Shown here piece after piece: positions 25,282 through 34,282 of a DNA stretch of 64,000 nt (its first letter is position 1; every line of letters starts with the position of its first letter). Position numbers and translations under genes: made by a program. The DNA is from Actinocorallia longicatena (GTDB taxonomy: Bacteria > Actinomycetota > Actinomycetes > Streptosporangiales > Streptosporangiaceae): NCBI RefSeq assembly GCF_039534125.1, contig NZ_BAAAUV010000011.1, forward strand, positions 62,001 to 126,000. The letters run 5' to 3'. The notes beneath the pieces were generated by a model. That model was not told the DNA's origin, did not search any database, and saw only the letters and a list, made by a program, of their open reading frames with translations.

Positions 25282-26637
25282 ATGGAGTCAGCACCAAAGA
25301 CGATGAACGTCCGCCAGGCGGCGTTCATCGGTGTCGGAGCGATGGTCGGGGCGGGCATCTTCGCCCTCCTGGGGGCCGCGGGGGAGGTGGCGGGCGCCGC
25401 GGTCTGGATCTCCTTCCTGATCGCCGGGGCGATCGCGGTCCTCCAGGGCTACTCCTTCGCCAAGCTCGGCGCCCGGTACCCGTCCGCGGGCGGACTGCTG
25501 GAGTACGTGGCGAAGGGCATGGGCAACGGCCACGTCACCGGCATCACCGCCTGGCTGATCTACGTGGCCAACGGCATCGTGACGGCCATGGTCGCGGTCT
25601 CGTTCGGCAGCTACGCCAGCTCGGCGGTGGCCGACGAGAGCACGGGCTGGGCGACGTTCTTCGCCGCACTGATCATCGTCGTCATGACGCTGGTGAACAT
25701 CGTGGGCTCGAGGCTCGTGGTGAAGGCCCAGACGCTCATCGTCTTCGTCGTCATGGCGATCCTGACCGTGTTCGCGGTGGTGACCATCGCCAGCGGCGAC
25801 TTCTCCCTGCTGTCGCCCTCGGGGTACCCGTCGGTGCGGGACATCGTCTCCAGCGTGGCCCTCACCTTCTTCGCCTTCCTCGGCTTCGGCATCATCACCT
25901 TCACCGCGAAGGACCTGGAGAACCCGTCGAAGCAGCTTCCGCGGGCCATGTTCCTGGCGCTGGGCATCGCGACCGTCATCTACGTGGCGATCGCCATCGG
26001 GGTCTTCAGCACCCTGACCGTCGAGAAGGTCATCTCCTCCGGCGGCACGGCGCTCGCGGTGGCGGCCGAGCCGACGCTCGGCAAGGCGGGCTACTGGCTG
26101 ATGACCGTGACCGCGCTGTTCTCCACCGCCGGTGCGACCAACGCCGGTCTCTACCCGGCCGTCGGCCTGTCGGAGCGGCTGGCCGAGACGGGGCAGTTCC
26201 CGCAGGTCATGGCCCGCAGGCTCGGCGGACGCGCGTCGGTCGGCCTGCTGGTCCAGGCGGTCGTCTGCCTGGTCCTCGCCCTGTTCTTCAACCTCGACGC
26301 CATCGCCTCGATCGGCAGCGCCGTCGCCCTGCTGATCTTCACCTTCATCACGGTGGCCCACTTCCGGGTCCGCCACGAGACCAAGGCCAACCCGGTCATC
26401 CTCGGCCTCGCCGTCGGTTCGGCCGGCCTGGTCCTGCTGACCTTCATCTTCACCACGCTCATCCACGAGCCCGCCGCGATCACGGCCATCATCGTGATCC
26501 TTGTCCTGAGCGTCGCGGTCGACTACGGATGGAAGGCGCGCCACGTCAAGTCGGGCGGGGCGTTCCCGACCCTGCCCGACGACCCGCCCCCGGCCGTGGA
26601 CGGCGCCCCGGCCGCGACCGGGAACGACAAGGGATGA
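25282..26637 (+). CDS. APC-family amino acid permease
   Basis: A 451-residue, 12-helix permease. The helix 1 unwinding motif is GVGAMVGAGIFALLG, helix 3 follows GARYPSAGGLLEYVAKG, and helix 6 has FFAFLGFGIITFTAKDLENPSKQLPRA. These are diagnostic of the APC superfamily; the exact amino acid or amine is not readable. GGAAAGGCGG precedes the ATG. The acidic/proline C-terminus is cytosolic. It follows the ClC-like gene by 70 bases and precedes the fusion phosphodiesterase by 28. Confidence 0.92.
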   Translation: MESAPKTMNVRQAAFIGVGAMVGAGIFALLGAAGEVAGAAVWISFLIAGAIAVLQGYSFAKLGARYPSAGGLLEYVAKGMGNGHVTGITAWLIYVANGIVTAMVAVSFGSYASSAVADESTGWATFFAALIIVVMTLVNIVGSRLVVKAQTLIVFVVMAILTVFAVVTIASGDFSLLSPSGYPSVRDIVSSVALTFFAFLGFGIITFTAKDLENPSKQLPRAMFLALGIATVIYVAIAIGVFSTLTVEKVISSGGTALAVAAEPTLGKAGYWLMTVTALFSTAGATNAGLYPAVGLSERLAETGQFPQVMARRLGGRASVGLLVQAVVCLVLALFFNLDAIASIGSAVALLIFTFITVAHFRVRHETKANPVILGLAVGSAGLVLLTFIFTTLIHEPAAITAIIVILVLSVAVDYGWKARHVKSGGAFPTLPDDPPPAVDGAPAATGNDKG

Positions 26638-26665
26638 CGGACGTCCGGCGGGGAGGGCGGAGGCC

Positions 26666-28675
26666 GTGAAGGCCGCGCGCCGGCTGCGGCCCGCCGACTT
26701 CGCCCGTCTCGCCGTCGGCTGGGCGACCGGGGCCGCGGCCCTGGGCGTCGCCGTGTGGCTGCTGCCCGGGCTGTCGGTGACCTCGGGCTGGGCCGTGGTG
26801 GGCGTCGCCGCGGTCACGGGACTGCTCGGCCTGGTGATCCGGCCGCTGCTCACCGAGGTCGCGGCGGTGCTGGGCTGGCTGGTCGTCGGCCTGGCCGCGC
26901 TGGTCGGCCAGGCGGTGGTGGTCCACGTGGCGCTCACCCTGGTGCCCGGGGTGGAGTGCACCTCGTTCTGGACCGCGGTCGCGGCCTCGTGGATCACCGC
27001 GATCGCGAGCACCTTCCTGGTCTGGGCGGCGACGGCGGGCACGTCCGACTCCTTCAGCGCGTCCCTGCGGCGGACCGCCCGGCACCACCGCGAGGTGCCC
27101 GATCCCGAACTCGACGGGGTCCTGTTCGTCCAGCTCGACGGGGTCTCCCACCAGGTGCTGAGCTGGGCCCTCCAGTCGGGGTCCATGCCGACGCTGCACC
27201 GGCTGGTCGCGTCCGGGTCGCACACCCTGCACGGCTGGACGGTCCAGATCCCGTGCACGACCCCGGCCAGCCAGCAGGGCATCCTGCACGGCACCTGCCA
27301 GGGCATCCCGGCCTTCCGCTGGCTCGACCGTGAACTCGGCCGGGTCGTGATCGCCAACCGTCCCGCCGACGCGGCCCTCATCGAGGAGCGCGCCGGCACC
27401 GGACGGGGGCTGCTGGCCGACGACGGCGTCTCGGTGTCCAACATGTTCTCCGGCGACGCCCCGCGCAGCCTCCTGACGATGAGCCGGATCACCCTCACCA
27501 GGGGTTCGCGGGACACCCGGCGGATCTTCGCCAAGTTCGTGCTCCGCCCCGACGGCTTCGCCCGCAGCCTCAGCCGCACGGTCGCCGAGATCGTCCGGGA
27601 GCGGTTCCAGGCGTCCCGGCAGCGCCGCCTGGACGTCCGGCCGCGCGTCCACAGGTCCTGGACGTTCGCCGTCCTGCGGGCCGTCAGCAACGGCCTGCTC
27701 CGCGACATGAACACGATGATCCTCGTCGAGGAGATGATGCGCGGCACCCGCAGCGTCTACGTCGACTACGTGGACTACGACGAGGTCGCCCACCACGCGG
27801 GCAGCGCCCGCCTGGAGTCCCTGGCCGCGCTCACCAGCCTCGACCAGGTCCTGTCGGTGCTGGAGGACGTCTCCCGGCACACCGCCCGCCGCTACCACCT
27901 CGTCGTCCTGTCCGACCACGGGCAGTCGCAGGGCCAGCCGTTCGCCGACCGCTACGGCATCGATCTGGGCGGGCTCTGCGCCGACCTGATGCGGCAGCGC
28001 GTCGAGACCTACGAGGAGAACCCCGAGAGCTGGGGCCGGGTCGAGGTGCTCCTCGACGACCTGGCCGGCCGGGAGAAGCTCACCGAGCGCGCCGCCCACT
28101 CGGCCGCCCGGCGGCTGCGGGCGCGCGCCACGGTCGCCGACCCCGAGGAGACCGGGGCGCCGGTCGTCCTGGGCTCGGGCAACCTCGGCATGGTCTACCT
28201 GCCCGAGCCGCACACGCTGGCCGACCTGGACGCCCGCTGGCCCCGGCTGGTCCCGGGCCTGGTCGACCATCCCGGCATCGGCTTCGTCGCGGGCGACGAC
28301 GGCCGGGGGCCCGTGGCCGTCGGCGCCCACGGTGTGCACCGGCTCGACACCGGCGAGGTCGAGGGGACCGATCCGCTGGCGCCCTACGGCGAGCACGCCG
28401 CCATCAGGCTCCGTGACGCGCTGCGGATGCCGCAGGCCCCCGACCTCTACGTCAACAGCGCCCTGGACCCCGAGACCCTTGAGGTCTCGGCCTTCGAGGA
28501 CCTCGTCGGCTGCCACGGCGGGCTCGGCGGCTGGCAGGACCGGGCCTTCCTCCTGGCCCCGGCCGGCTGGGTGCCGCCCGGCACCGAGATCGTCGGCGCG
28601 GAGGATCTGCACCGCCGTCTCGTCGCCATGCTGGAGGCACTCGGGCACCGAAGGAATATGCCAAAAAGGACTTAG
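26666..28675 (+). CDS. phage-holin-like membrane domain fused to an alkaline phosphatase-type phosphodiesterase
   Basis: A 669-residue two-part protein. Residues 1-130 form four helices of the DUF/phage_holin_4_2 kind (VWLLPGLSV, LGLVIRPLLTE, LVGQAVVVHVALTLVPGV). From 150 on lies a type I phosphodiesterase/nucleotide pyrophosphatase-like domain: LFVQLDGVSHQVL (metal Asp), PCTTPASQQGILHG (nucleophile Thr), DYVDYDEVAHHAG and LVVLSDHGQSQGQPF (metal ligands). Active-site parts are intact, so hydrolysis of a phosphodiester, possibly a lipid or teichoic-type headgroup, is likely. It starts with GTG, 28 bases after the permease gene. Confidence 0.88.
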   Translation: MKAARRLRPADFARLAVGWATGAAALGVAVWLLPGLSVTSGWAVVGVAAVTGLLGLVIRPLLTEVAAVLGWLVVGLAALVGQAVVVHVALTLVPGVECTSFWTAVAASWITAIASTFLVWAATAGTSDSFSASLRRTARHHREVPDPELDGVLFVQLDGVSHQVLSWALQSGSMPTLHRLVASGSHTLHGWTVQIPCTTPASQQGILHGTCQGIPAFRWLDRELGRVVIANRPADAALIEERAGTGRGLLADDGVSVSNMFSGDAPRSLLTMSRITLTRGSRDTRRIFAKFVLRPDGFARSLSRTVAEIVRERFQASRQRRLDVRPRVHRSWTFAVLRAVSNGLLRDMNTMILVEEMMRGTRSVYVDYVDYDEVAHHAGSARLESLAALTSLDQVLSVLEDVSRHTARRYHLVVLSDHGQSQGQPFADRYGIDLGGLCADLMRQRVETYEENPESWGRVEVLLDDLAGREKLTERAAHSAARRLRARATVADPEETGAPVVLGSGNLGMVYLPEPHTLADLDARWPRLVPGLVDHPGIGFVAGDDGRGPVAVGAHGVHRLDTGEVEGTDPLAPYGEHAAIRLRDALRMPQAPDLYVNSALDPETLEVSAFEDLVGCHGGLGGWQDRAFLLAPAGWVPPGTEIVGAEDLHRRLVAMLEALGHRRNMPKRT

Positions 28676-28757
28676 CAAACTTTCCTTGAGTTTGACTTTT
28701 GTTAGCATATTCCCCTTTCGGAAATGTAGTCATTGCGGACTATTCCAAGGAGACGCG

Positions 28758-31499
28758 GTGACCACTCACGTTCCAGACATGGCGGTGAAGGCCCCGGACA
28801 CCGGGCCCGCCTGGCACACTTTGCGCGCGGATGAAGTCCTGTTCGCGCAAAGGGTCGACAAAGAACAGGGTCTCGACTCCGCCGAGATCGCCTCCCGTAC
28901 GGAACGGTACGGGTCCAACAGGTTCGTGACGAAGCCGCCCGAACCGCGCTGGCGGGCGTTCCTGCGCCAGTACGCCGACTCGATGCAGATCGTGCTCCTG
29001 GTGGCCGGGGTGGGCAGTCTCGCGCTCCAGGAGTGGGAGACCGGCTTCACCCTCCTGGGCCTGACGCTCTTCAACGCCGTGCTCGGCCTGCGGCAGGAGG
29101 GCAAGGCCGCCGCGGCGGTCGCGGCCCTCCAGAAGATGATGATCGTGAAGGCCCGGGTGCGGCGCGGCGGCAGGGTCGAGGTGGTCTCCGCCGAGGAGCT
29201 CGTGCCGGGCGACATCGTGGCCGTCGAGGCCGGGGACGTCGTCCCGGCGGACGGCCGGCTGCTGCGCGCGGCGACGCTGGAGGTCGCGGAGTCGGCGCTG
29301 ACCGGTGAGAGCCTGCCGGTGACCAAGGGCACAGAGCCGGTGGCGGGCGACGACACCCCGCTCGGCGACCGGTCCGGCATGGTCTACATGAACACCAACG
29401 TCACCCGGGGCGCGGGCGAGTTCGTCGTCACGGCCACCGGGATGACGACCGAGGTCGGGCACATCTCCGGGCTGCTCCAGGAGGCCGGCGACGACAAGTC
29501 GCCGCTCACCCGCCAGCTCGACAAGCTCACCAGCCAGATCCTGTGGATCGCGGCCGCAGCGCTGATCGTGTCGGCCGTGCTAAACCTGGCCCGCGGCGAC
29601 TCCTTCAGCGCCGTCTTCCAGGCGGCCGTCGCGTTCGCCATCGGCGCCCTGCCGGAGAACCTGCCCGCCGTGGTCACCACGATCCTGGCGCACGGCACGC
29701 AGTCGCTGGCCAAGGCCGGTGCGATCATGAAGCGGCTGCAGTCGACCGAGACGCTCGGCTCCACCTCGGCGATCAACTCGGACAAGACCGGGACGCTCAC
29801 CCTCAACGAGATGACGGCCGTCCAGATGGCGATCGTCGGCCGCCGCTACGAGATCGAGGGCAAGGGCTACTCGACCTCCGGTGGGATCACCCGGGTGGCC
29901 GGGCAGTCGGAGGTGCCGCTCGACCCGTTCCTGCTGCCGATGGTCCTGGCCTCGGACGCGGTCGTCCACGACGGCGAGCTGATCGGCGACCCGACCGAGG
30001 GCGCCCTGGTCGCGCTGGCGGCCAAGGGCGGGGTGGCGGCCGTCGCGACCCGCGAGACCTACCCGCGCGTCGCCGAGCTGCCCTTCGACGCCGCCTACAA
30101 GCTCATGGCGACCTTCCATCGGATGACCGGCGACAGCGGCGGGGAGGTCGTCCGCTGCTTCGTGAAGGGCGCCCCCGACCAGCTGCTCGCCCGGGCGTCC
30201 CAGGTGTTCGACGCCGACAGGGGCACGGTGCCCGCCGACGAGGAGTTCCGGCGGCTCTACCTGGCGGAGAACGAGCGGCTCGGCTCGCAGGGCCTGCGGG
30301 TGATGGCCACCGCCCGCCGCGACTTCGACCCGGCGTCCTTCGACCCGTCCGCCGACCTGCTGCCCCTCGTCGAGGACCTGGAGCTGCTGTCGCTGGTGGG
30401 GATCGTCGACCCGCCCCGGCCCGCCGCCAAGGACGCCATCGCGACCGCGAAGAAGGCGGGCATCCAGGTCCGCATGATCACCGGTGACCACGCCGTCACC
30501 GCCGCCGCGATCGCCGCCGAGCTCGGCATCGACGGCAAGGTGATCACCGGGGCGGAGTTCAACACGATGTCCGACGAGCGGATCGCGGCGGAGATCGACG
30601 ACATCGGCGTCATCGCCCGGGTCACGCCCGAGGACAAGGTGCGCCTCGTCGACATGCTCAAGAGCCGCGGCCAGACCGTCGCGATGACCGGCGACGGCGT
30701 GAACGACGCGCCGGCGCTGAAGAAGGCCGACATCGGCATCGCGATGGGCATCACCGGCACCGAGGTCACCAAGGAAGCCGCGGTGATGGTCCTCACCGAC
30801 GACAACTTCGCGACCATCGTCAAGGCGGTCGAGCTGGGCCGGGGTCTCTACGACAACCTCGTCAAGTACATCCGGTTCCAGATGGGCTGCCTGTTCGGCT
30901 TCATCACCTCGTTCCTGGGCGCGAGCATCTTCAACATCATCGGCGGCGTGCCGTTCCTGCCGCTGCAGACGCTGTGGATCAACTTCACGACCCTGCTCTT
31001 CCAGGCCATCGGCCTGGGCTACGGGGCCCACGCGCCGGGCCTGATGGAGCGGCGGCCGCGCCGCCCCGACCAGCCCATCCTGTCCCGCGGCACCATGGCC
31101 TGGCTCGGATTCGTCGGCCTGGTCATGGGCGTCGGGACGCTCGGCGTCGCGAGCTGGGCGGAGCGGAACCACTCCACCGAGATCGCCTTCACGATGGGCG
31201 TGGTCACGTTCTCGCTGTTCGCGCTGTTCTTCTCGATCGCGACGAAGGACGAGCACCGGACGATCTTCAGCCTCGACACGGTCTCCGACCACAAGTTCAA
31301 CGTCGCGACCGCCGTGTCGATCCTCACGCTCATCGCCACGGTCACGCTGGATCCGCTCCAGCGGATCCTCGACACGACCGTCCTCAACGGCCGTCAGTGG
31401 CTGATCTGCGTCTGCACCGCGCTCTCGGTGGTCGTCGTCTCCGAGATCCGCAAGGCCGTGCTGCGCCGCCGGGCGCCGGAGGCCGTCCAGGAGGCCTGA
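28758..31499 (+). CDS. P2-type cation-transporting ATPase with unusual ion site
   Basis: A 913-residue P-type ATPase, full length. It has TGES at about 182-185, phosphorylation loop SDKTGTLTLNE with Asp342, KGAPDQLL in the nucleotide domain, MITGDH and TGDGVNDAPALKKADIGIAMG. Architecture is P2A-like (SERCA/PMR1/CtpF group). In helix 4 the usual PEGLP is PENLP (299-303). Helix 5 lacks the Asn and Glu calcium ligands (Leu712 and Phe715 by alignment), and helix 6 has NFTTLLFQ where SERCA has NLVTDG. The ion is therefore uncertain. AAGGAGACGCG precedes the GTG. The AT-rich 82-base upstream gap probably holds a promoter. Confidence 0.93.
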   Translation: MTTHVPDMAVKAPDTGPAWHTLRADEVLFAQRVDKEQGLDSAEIASRTERYGSNRFVTKPPEPRWRAFLRQYADSMQIVLLVAGVGSLALQEWETGFTLLGLTLFNAVLGLRQEGKAAAAVAALQKMMIVKARVRRGGRVEVVSAEELVPGDIVAVEAGDVVPADGRLLRAATLEVAESALTGESLPVTKGTEPVAGDDTPLGDRSGMVYMNTNVTRGAGEFVVTATGMTTEVGHISGLLQEAGDDKSPLTRQLDKLTSQILWIAAAALIVSAVLNLARGDSFSAVFQAAVAFAIGALPENLPAVVTTILAHGTQSLAKAGAIMKRLQSTETLGSTSAINSDKTGTLTLNEMTAVQMAIVGRRYEIEGKGYSTSGGITRVAGQSEVPLDPFLLPMVLASDAVVHDGELIGDPTEGALVALAAKGGVAAVATRETYPRVAELPFDAAYKLMATFHRMTGDSGGEVVRCFVKGAPDQLLARASQVFDADRGTVPADEEFRRLYLAENERLGSQGLRVMATARRDFDPASFDPSADLLPLVEDLELLSLVGIVDPPRPAAKDAIATAKKAGIQVRMITGDHAVTAAAIAAELGIDGKVITGAEFNTMSDERIAAEIDDIGVIARVTPEDKVRLVDMLKSRGQTVAMTGDGVNDAPALKKADIGIAMGITGTEVTKEAAVMVLTDDNFATIVKAVELGRGLYDNLVKYIRFQMGCLFGFITSFLGASIFNIIGGVPFLPLQTLWINFTTLLFQAIGLGYGAHAPGLMERRPRRPDQPILSRGTMAWLGFVGLVMGVGTLGVASWAERNHSTEIAFTMGVVTFSLFALFFSIATKDEHRTIFSLDTVSDHKFNVATAVSILTLIATVTLDPLQRILDTTVLNGRQWLICVCTALSVVVVSEIRKAVLRRRAPEAVQEA

Positions 31500-31511
31500 T
31501 CCTCCGCACCG

Positions 31512-31546
31512 GGGCCGCCCACCGTATCCGCCGGTGGGCGGCCCCG
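31512..31546. terminator. bidirectional terminator after the P-type ATPase gene
   Basis: Perfect 14-base stem GGGGCCGCCCACCG with its complement, seven-base loop TATCCGC, between convergent genes. Confidence 0.85.
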
Positions 31547-31551
31547 CGAGG

Positions 31552-32856
31552 TCAGGAGGCCGAGAAGGCCAGCCGTCCGAGTCTGCGCCAGTCCAGCGGC
31601 GGCTTCGGGCGGGGCGCGCTCTTGCGGTGCCGCGGCACCCGCACCCGCAGGGCACCCGGCTCGATCCGGCAGAGGACCGGGGTCGCGAAGACGAGCGCCT
31701 CGCCGTCCACGCCGACGGGGATCTCTGAGGCGTCCGCGTCGATCACGGCCTCGGCGGGCGTGAGCGCGGCGAGCCCCGGGTGGCGGCGGCCCTGGAGCAT
31801 CGCGACGGCCTGGGCGGCGCCGTCGACGCTGGCCGCCAGCACGCCTAGCCTGCCGGTGTCCAGACGCTCGCGGCGGCCGAGCCCGGCGGGGTCGCCCCCC
31901 TGGTAGGGGTTGTTGCTGACGAGCACCGCCTGGGGCGTCTCGACCACGACGCCACCCGCCCGGAGGGTCAGCCGGGCGCCGCCGCGCCTGGTCAGCAGGT
32001 CGGGCAGGATCCGCAGGACGGTGCGGACCTTGTCATCGCGGTACTCGGGGCTCTGCACGACCTCCGCGTACGCCCCGAACGAGGCGTTGTTGACGAACAC
32101 CCTGTCCCCGACGGTCCCCAGGTCGACCCGGAGTTCGACGCCGTCGGTGAACGCCTCCTCCAGGGACGTGGCGGGATCCTCCCGGTCGAGCCCGAGGTCC
32201 AGGGCGAAGTGGTTGCGCGTCCCGGCCGGGATCACCAAGAACGGCACGTCGTGCCGTGCCGCGACCTCGGCGACCAGCGCCTGGGTGCCGTCGCCCCCCG
32301 CGACCCCGAGCAGGTCGGCGCCCCGGCCGACCGCCTCCTCCGCGAGTTCCGCGACGTCCTGCGGATGGGCGGGGTCGAGCAGGACCACCTCGGCGCCGAA
32401 CGCCCGCGCCCGTTCCGCCAGGCCGAACCGTTCGACCTTGCCGCCCCCCGACCGCGGATTCATGATCAGAAACGGCTGCCGGGCCCGTGCCGCCGGATAT
32501 TCGGCCGGCGGAGGGGGAGCGGCGGCCTCGCTCAGCGCGTGACGCCCGGCGAGCACGGCCGGGATCCAGAGCGCCAGGGCGACCAGGGCGACCCAGAGCA
32601 GCCCCACGGCGCGGTAGTGCAGCAGGACCGCGATCGGCACGCCGACGGCCAGGACGGCGGCGAGCACCCGGACGACGCCCGTGCGGCTCAGCACCCACCA
32701 GAGCGCCGCCGCGGTGACCGCCAGGGCGATCGCCCCCAGCGCCAGCAGCGTGACGCTCCTGAGCCCGGCGGTGAGAAAGATGACCAGCAGCGCCGCCGCG
32801 GCGAGCGCCAACGACAACCGCGCCGACCAGCGCTGACGTCGCACAGTGGAGTCCAT
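31552..32856 (-). CDS. membrane-anchored diacylglycerol kinase-family protein
   Basis: A 434-residue protein. The N-terminal 105 residues hold four helices; the catalytic domain begins QPFLIMNPRSGGGKVERFGLAERA and contains LGVAGGDGTQALVAEVAA and VIPAGTRNHFALDLGLDRED, the ATP and substrate signatures of the LCB5/DAGK catalytic domain. FVNNASFGAYAEVV and terminal VGVDGEAL are also family features. It phosphorylates a lipid-like substrate at the membrane; which one is not readable. It ends at the terminator shared with the ATPase gene. Confidence 0.92.
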   Translation of the reverse strand: MDSTVRRQRWSARLSLALAAAALLVIFLTAGLRSVTLLALGAIALAVTAAALWWVLSRTGVVRVLAAVLAVGVPIAVLLHYRAVGLLWVALVALALWIPAVLAGRHALSEAAAPPPPAEYPAARARQPFLIMNPRSGGGKVERFGLAERARAFGAEVVLLDPAHPQDVAELAEEAVGRGADLLGVAGGDGTQALVAEVAARHDVPFLVIPAGTRNHFALDLGLDREDPATSLEEAFTDGVELRVDLGTVGDRVFVNNASFGAYAEVVQSPEYRDDKVRTVLRILPDLLTRRGGARLTLRAGGVVVETPQAVLVSNNPYQGGDPAGLGRRERLDTGRLGVLAASVDGAAQAVAMLQGRRHPGLAALTPAEAVIDADASEIPVGVDGEALVFATPVLCRIEPGALRVRVPRHRKSAPRPKPPLDWRRLGRLAFSAS

Positions 32857-32909
32857 GACTCTCTATATCCAGAATGCCGCTCCCGGTCCCGTCCGACAGA
32901 CCGCCTCGT

Positions 32910-34160
32910 CTAGGGCTTTGCCCGGACGGCCCAGGGGAACCGCTCGCCGAGCGCGTCCTCGACCCGGACGAGCCGGACCCGCAGGGACGGCCGACGGCTC
33001 TCGGGCACCTCCTCCGCCAGACGCAGGAGCAGGCTCCGGATCCGCTGGAGCGTCATGGGCGAGCCCTGGGCGGCGACGATGACGTCGTCGAGGGCCGTCG
33101 CCAGGTAGTCCTCCCACCGGGGGAGCGGAAGAACGAGCCGGACGTCGCCGCGTTCGTCGGTGATCCGGCCGATGTCGAGCTCACGGTCGCCGATCCGGGA
33201 CAGCAGGTCCTCGACCTGGTCGAGCGCCTGGACGGCCGTGGCCGGGTCGTTGATCGCAGCGGACAGGGCGCGCAGGGCGATGTCGGCCAGGAGGCGGAAG
33301 CCCAGCGAGGGATCCTGGTCGAAGGAGCGCTCGGGCCCGGTCACGACCTGCCGGAGGACCTCCCGCTCCGGGATTCCGGGACCGGTGGTCTCCGCGAGGA
33401 TCTGGCCGGTGAACAGCGGCGCCCCGATCGGCGTCCGCATCACGATGACCGACCCCCTGGCGCGGGCGGTCTCGACCAGGGCGGACACGTCGAGCTGCTG
33501 GAGCACGGCCGGCCGCCCGTCCCACCCGATGGTCGCGCGGGCGCCGAGCGGCTCATGGGGCGGCGCCGGGTCGTCCCCGAGGGGGTGGGTGTAGATCGAG
33601 TCGAAGATCGCGCGGGTGCCGGCGCTGATGGCGTAGAGGCAGGGGGCGAGCTGGATCGAGGAGAAGGCACGGATCTGAAGGGTCCGCATCAGGGCCAGGG
33701 TGACGAGGATGAGCAGCCCGGTGAAGGCCGGGACGAGGAGGGAGGTCCTCGGCTCGCCGCTGATGGCCAGCCCGGCGGTGATGGTGAAGACGAACACCCC
33801 GACGGCGAACGCGAAGGTCCGCCAGACGATGGGGTCGTCGCGGAACAGGGCCAGCCGGGGGGTGAAGGTGCTGGAGGCGAACTGCACGACCAGGAACAGC
33901 AGCGAGAAGATGATGCTCGCCAGGCTGACGACGCCGAATCCGACGGTGAACAGGAACGTGGCGAGCCGTGCGCTGTCGATGCCGGGCGAGTCGGGCAGCA
34001 GCGGTGCGCACAGGCCCAGGAGCACTCCGGCCAGGGCGTAGATGAGCTGGGTCAGATTGGCGCGCAGCCGCCGCCGGGGCCGTCTGAACAGCACCTGGCG
34101 CCGGGAGGGCGAGACGGAGGCGGCCCACCTGGCCGGTCCCGAAGTCGGTTTCTCGGTCAT
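32910..34160 (-). CDS. DUF2254 family membrane protein
   Basis: A 416-residue protein with four N-terminal helices (LTQLIYALAGVLLGLCAPLL, FLFTVGFGVVSLASIIFSLLFLVVQFASSTFTPRL in parts, TFAFAVGVFVFTITAGLAI, LLVPAFTGLLILVTLALM) and a large soluble C-terminal domain. SSTFTPRLALFRDD and ALSAAINDPATAVQALDQVEDLL are the family hallmarks. The function is unknown; it has been seen as a predicted membrane protein near envelope genes. It lies 53 bases upstream of the kinase-like gene on the same strand. Confidence 0.9.
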   Translation of the reverse strand: MTEKPTSGPARWAASVSPSRRQVLFRRPRRRLRANLTQLIYALAGVLLGLCAPLLPDSPGIDSARLATFLFTVGFGVVSLASIIFSLLFLVVQFASSTFTPRLALFRDDPIVWRTFAFAVGVFVFTITAGLAISGEPRTSLLVPAFTGLLILVTLALMRTLQIRAFSSIQLAPCLYAISAGTRAIFDSIYTHPLGDDPAPPHEPLGARATIGWDGRPAVLQQLDVSALVETARARGSVIVMRTPIGAPLFTGQILAETTGPGIPEREVLRQVVTGPERSFDQDPSLGFRLLADIALRALSAAINDPATAVQALDQVEDLLSRIGDRELDIGRITDERGDVRLVLPLPRWEDYLATALDDVIVAAQGSPMTLQRIRSLLLRLAEEVPESRRPSLRVRLVRVEDALGERFPWAVRAKP

Positions 34161-34282
34161 GTGGTGCGGAGATACCCCTGCGGCGGCAATGTCCTGGCGG
34201 GGCGGGCGTCAAGCCTTGACCAGGGGCGGTTCGAGGGCTGTTCGGCGGTGAATCATCCCTCTATGACCGAAGGTGGCGCGCC

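Noticed and set aside
28332..31499. Longer P-type ATPase reading
   Set aside because: The extension overlaps the phosphodiesterase gene in another frame and runs over the intergenic AT-rich gap.
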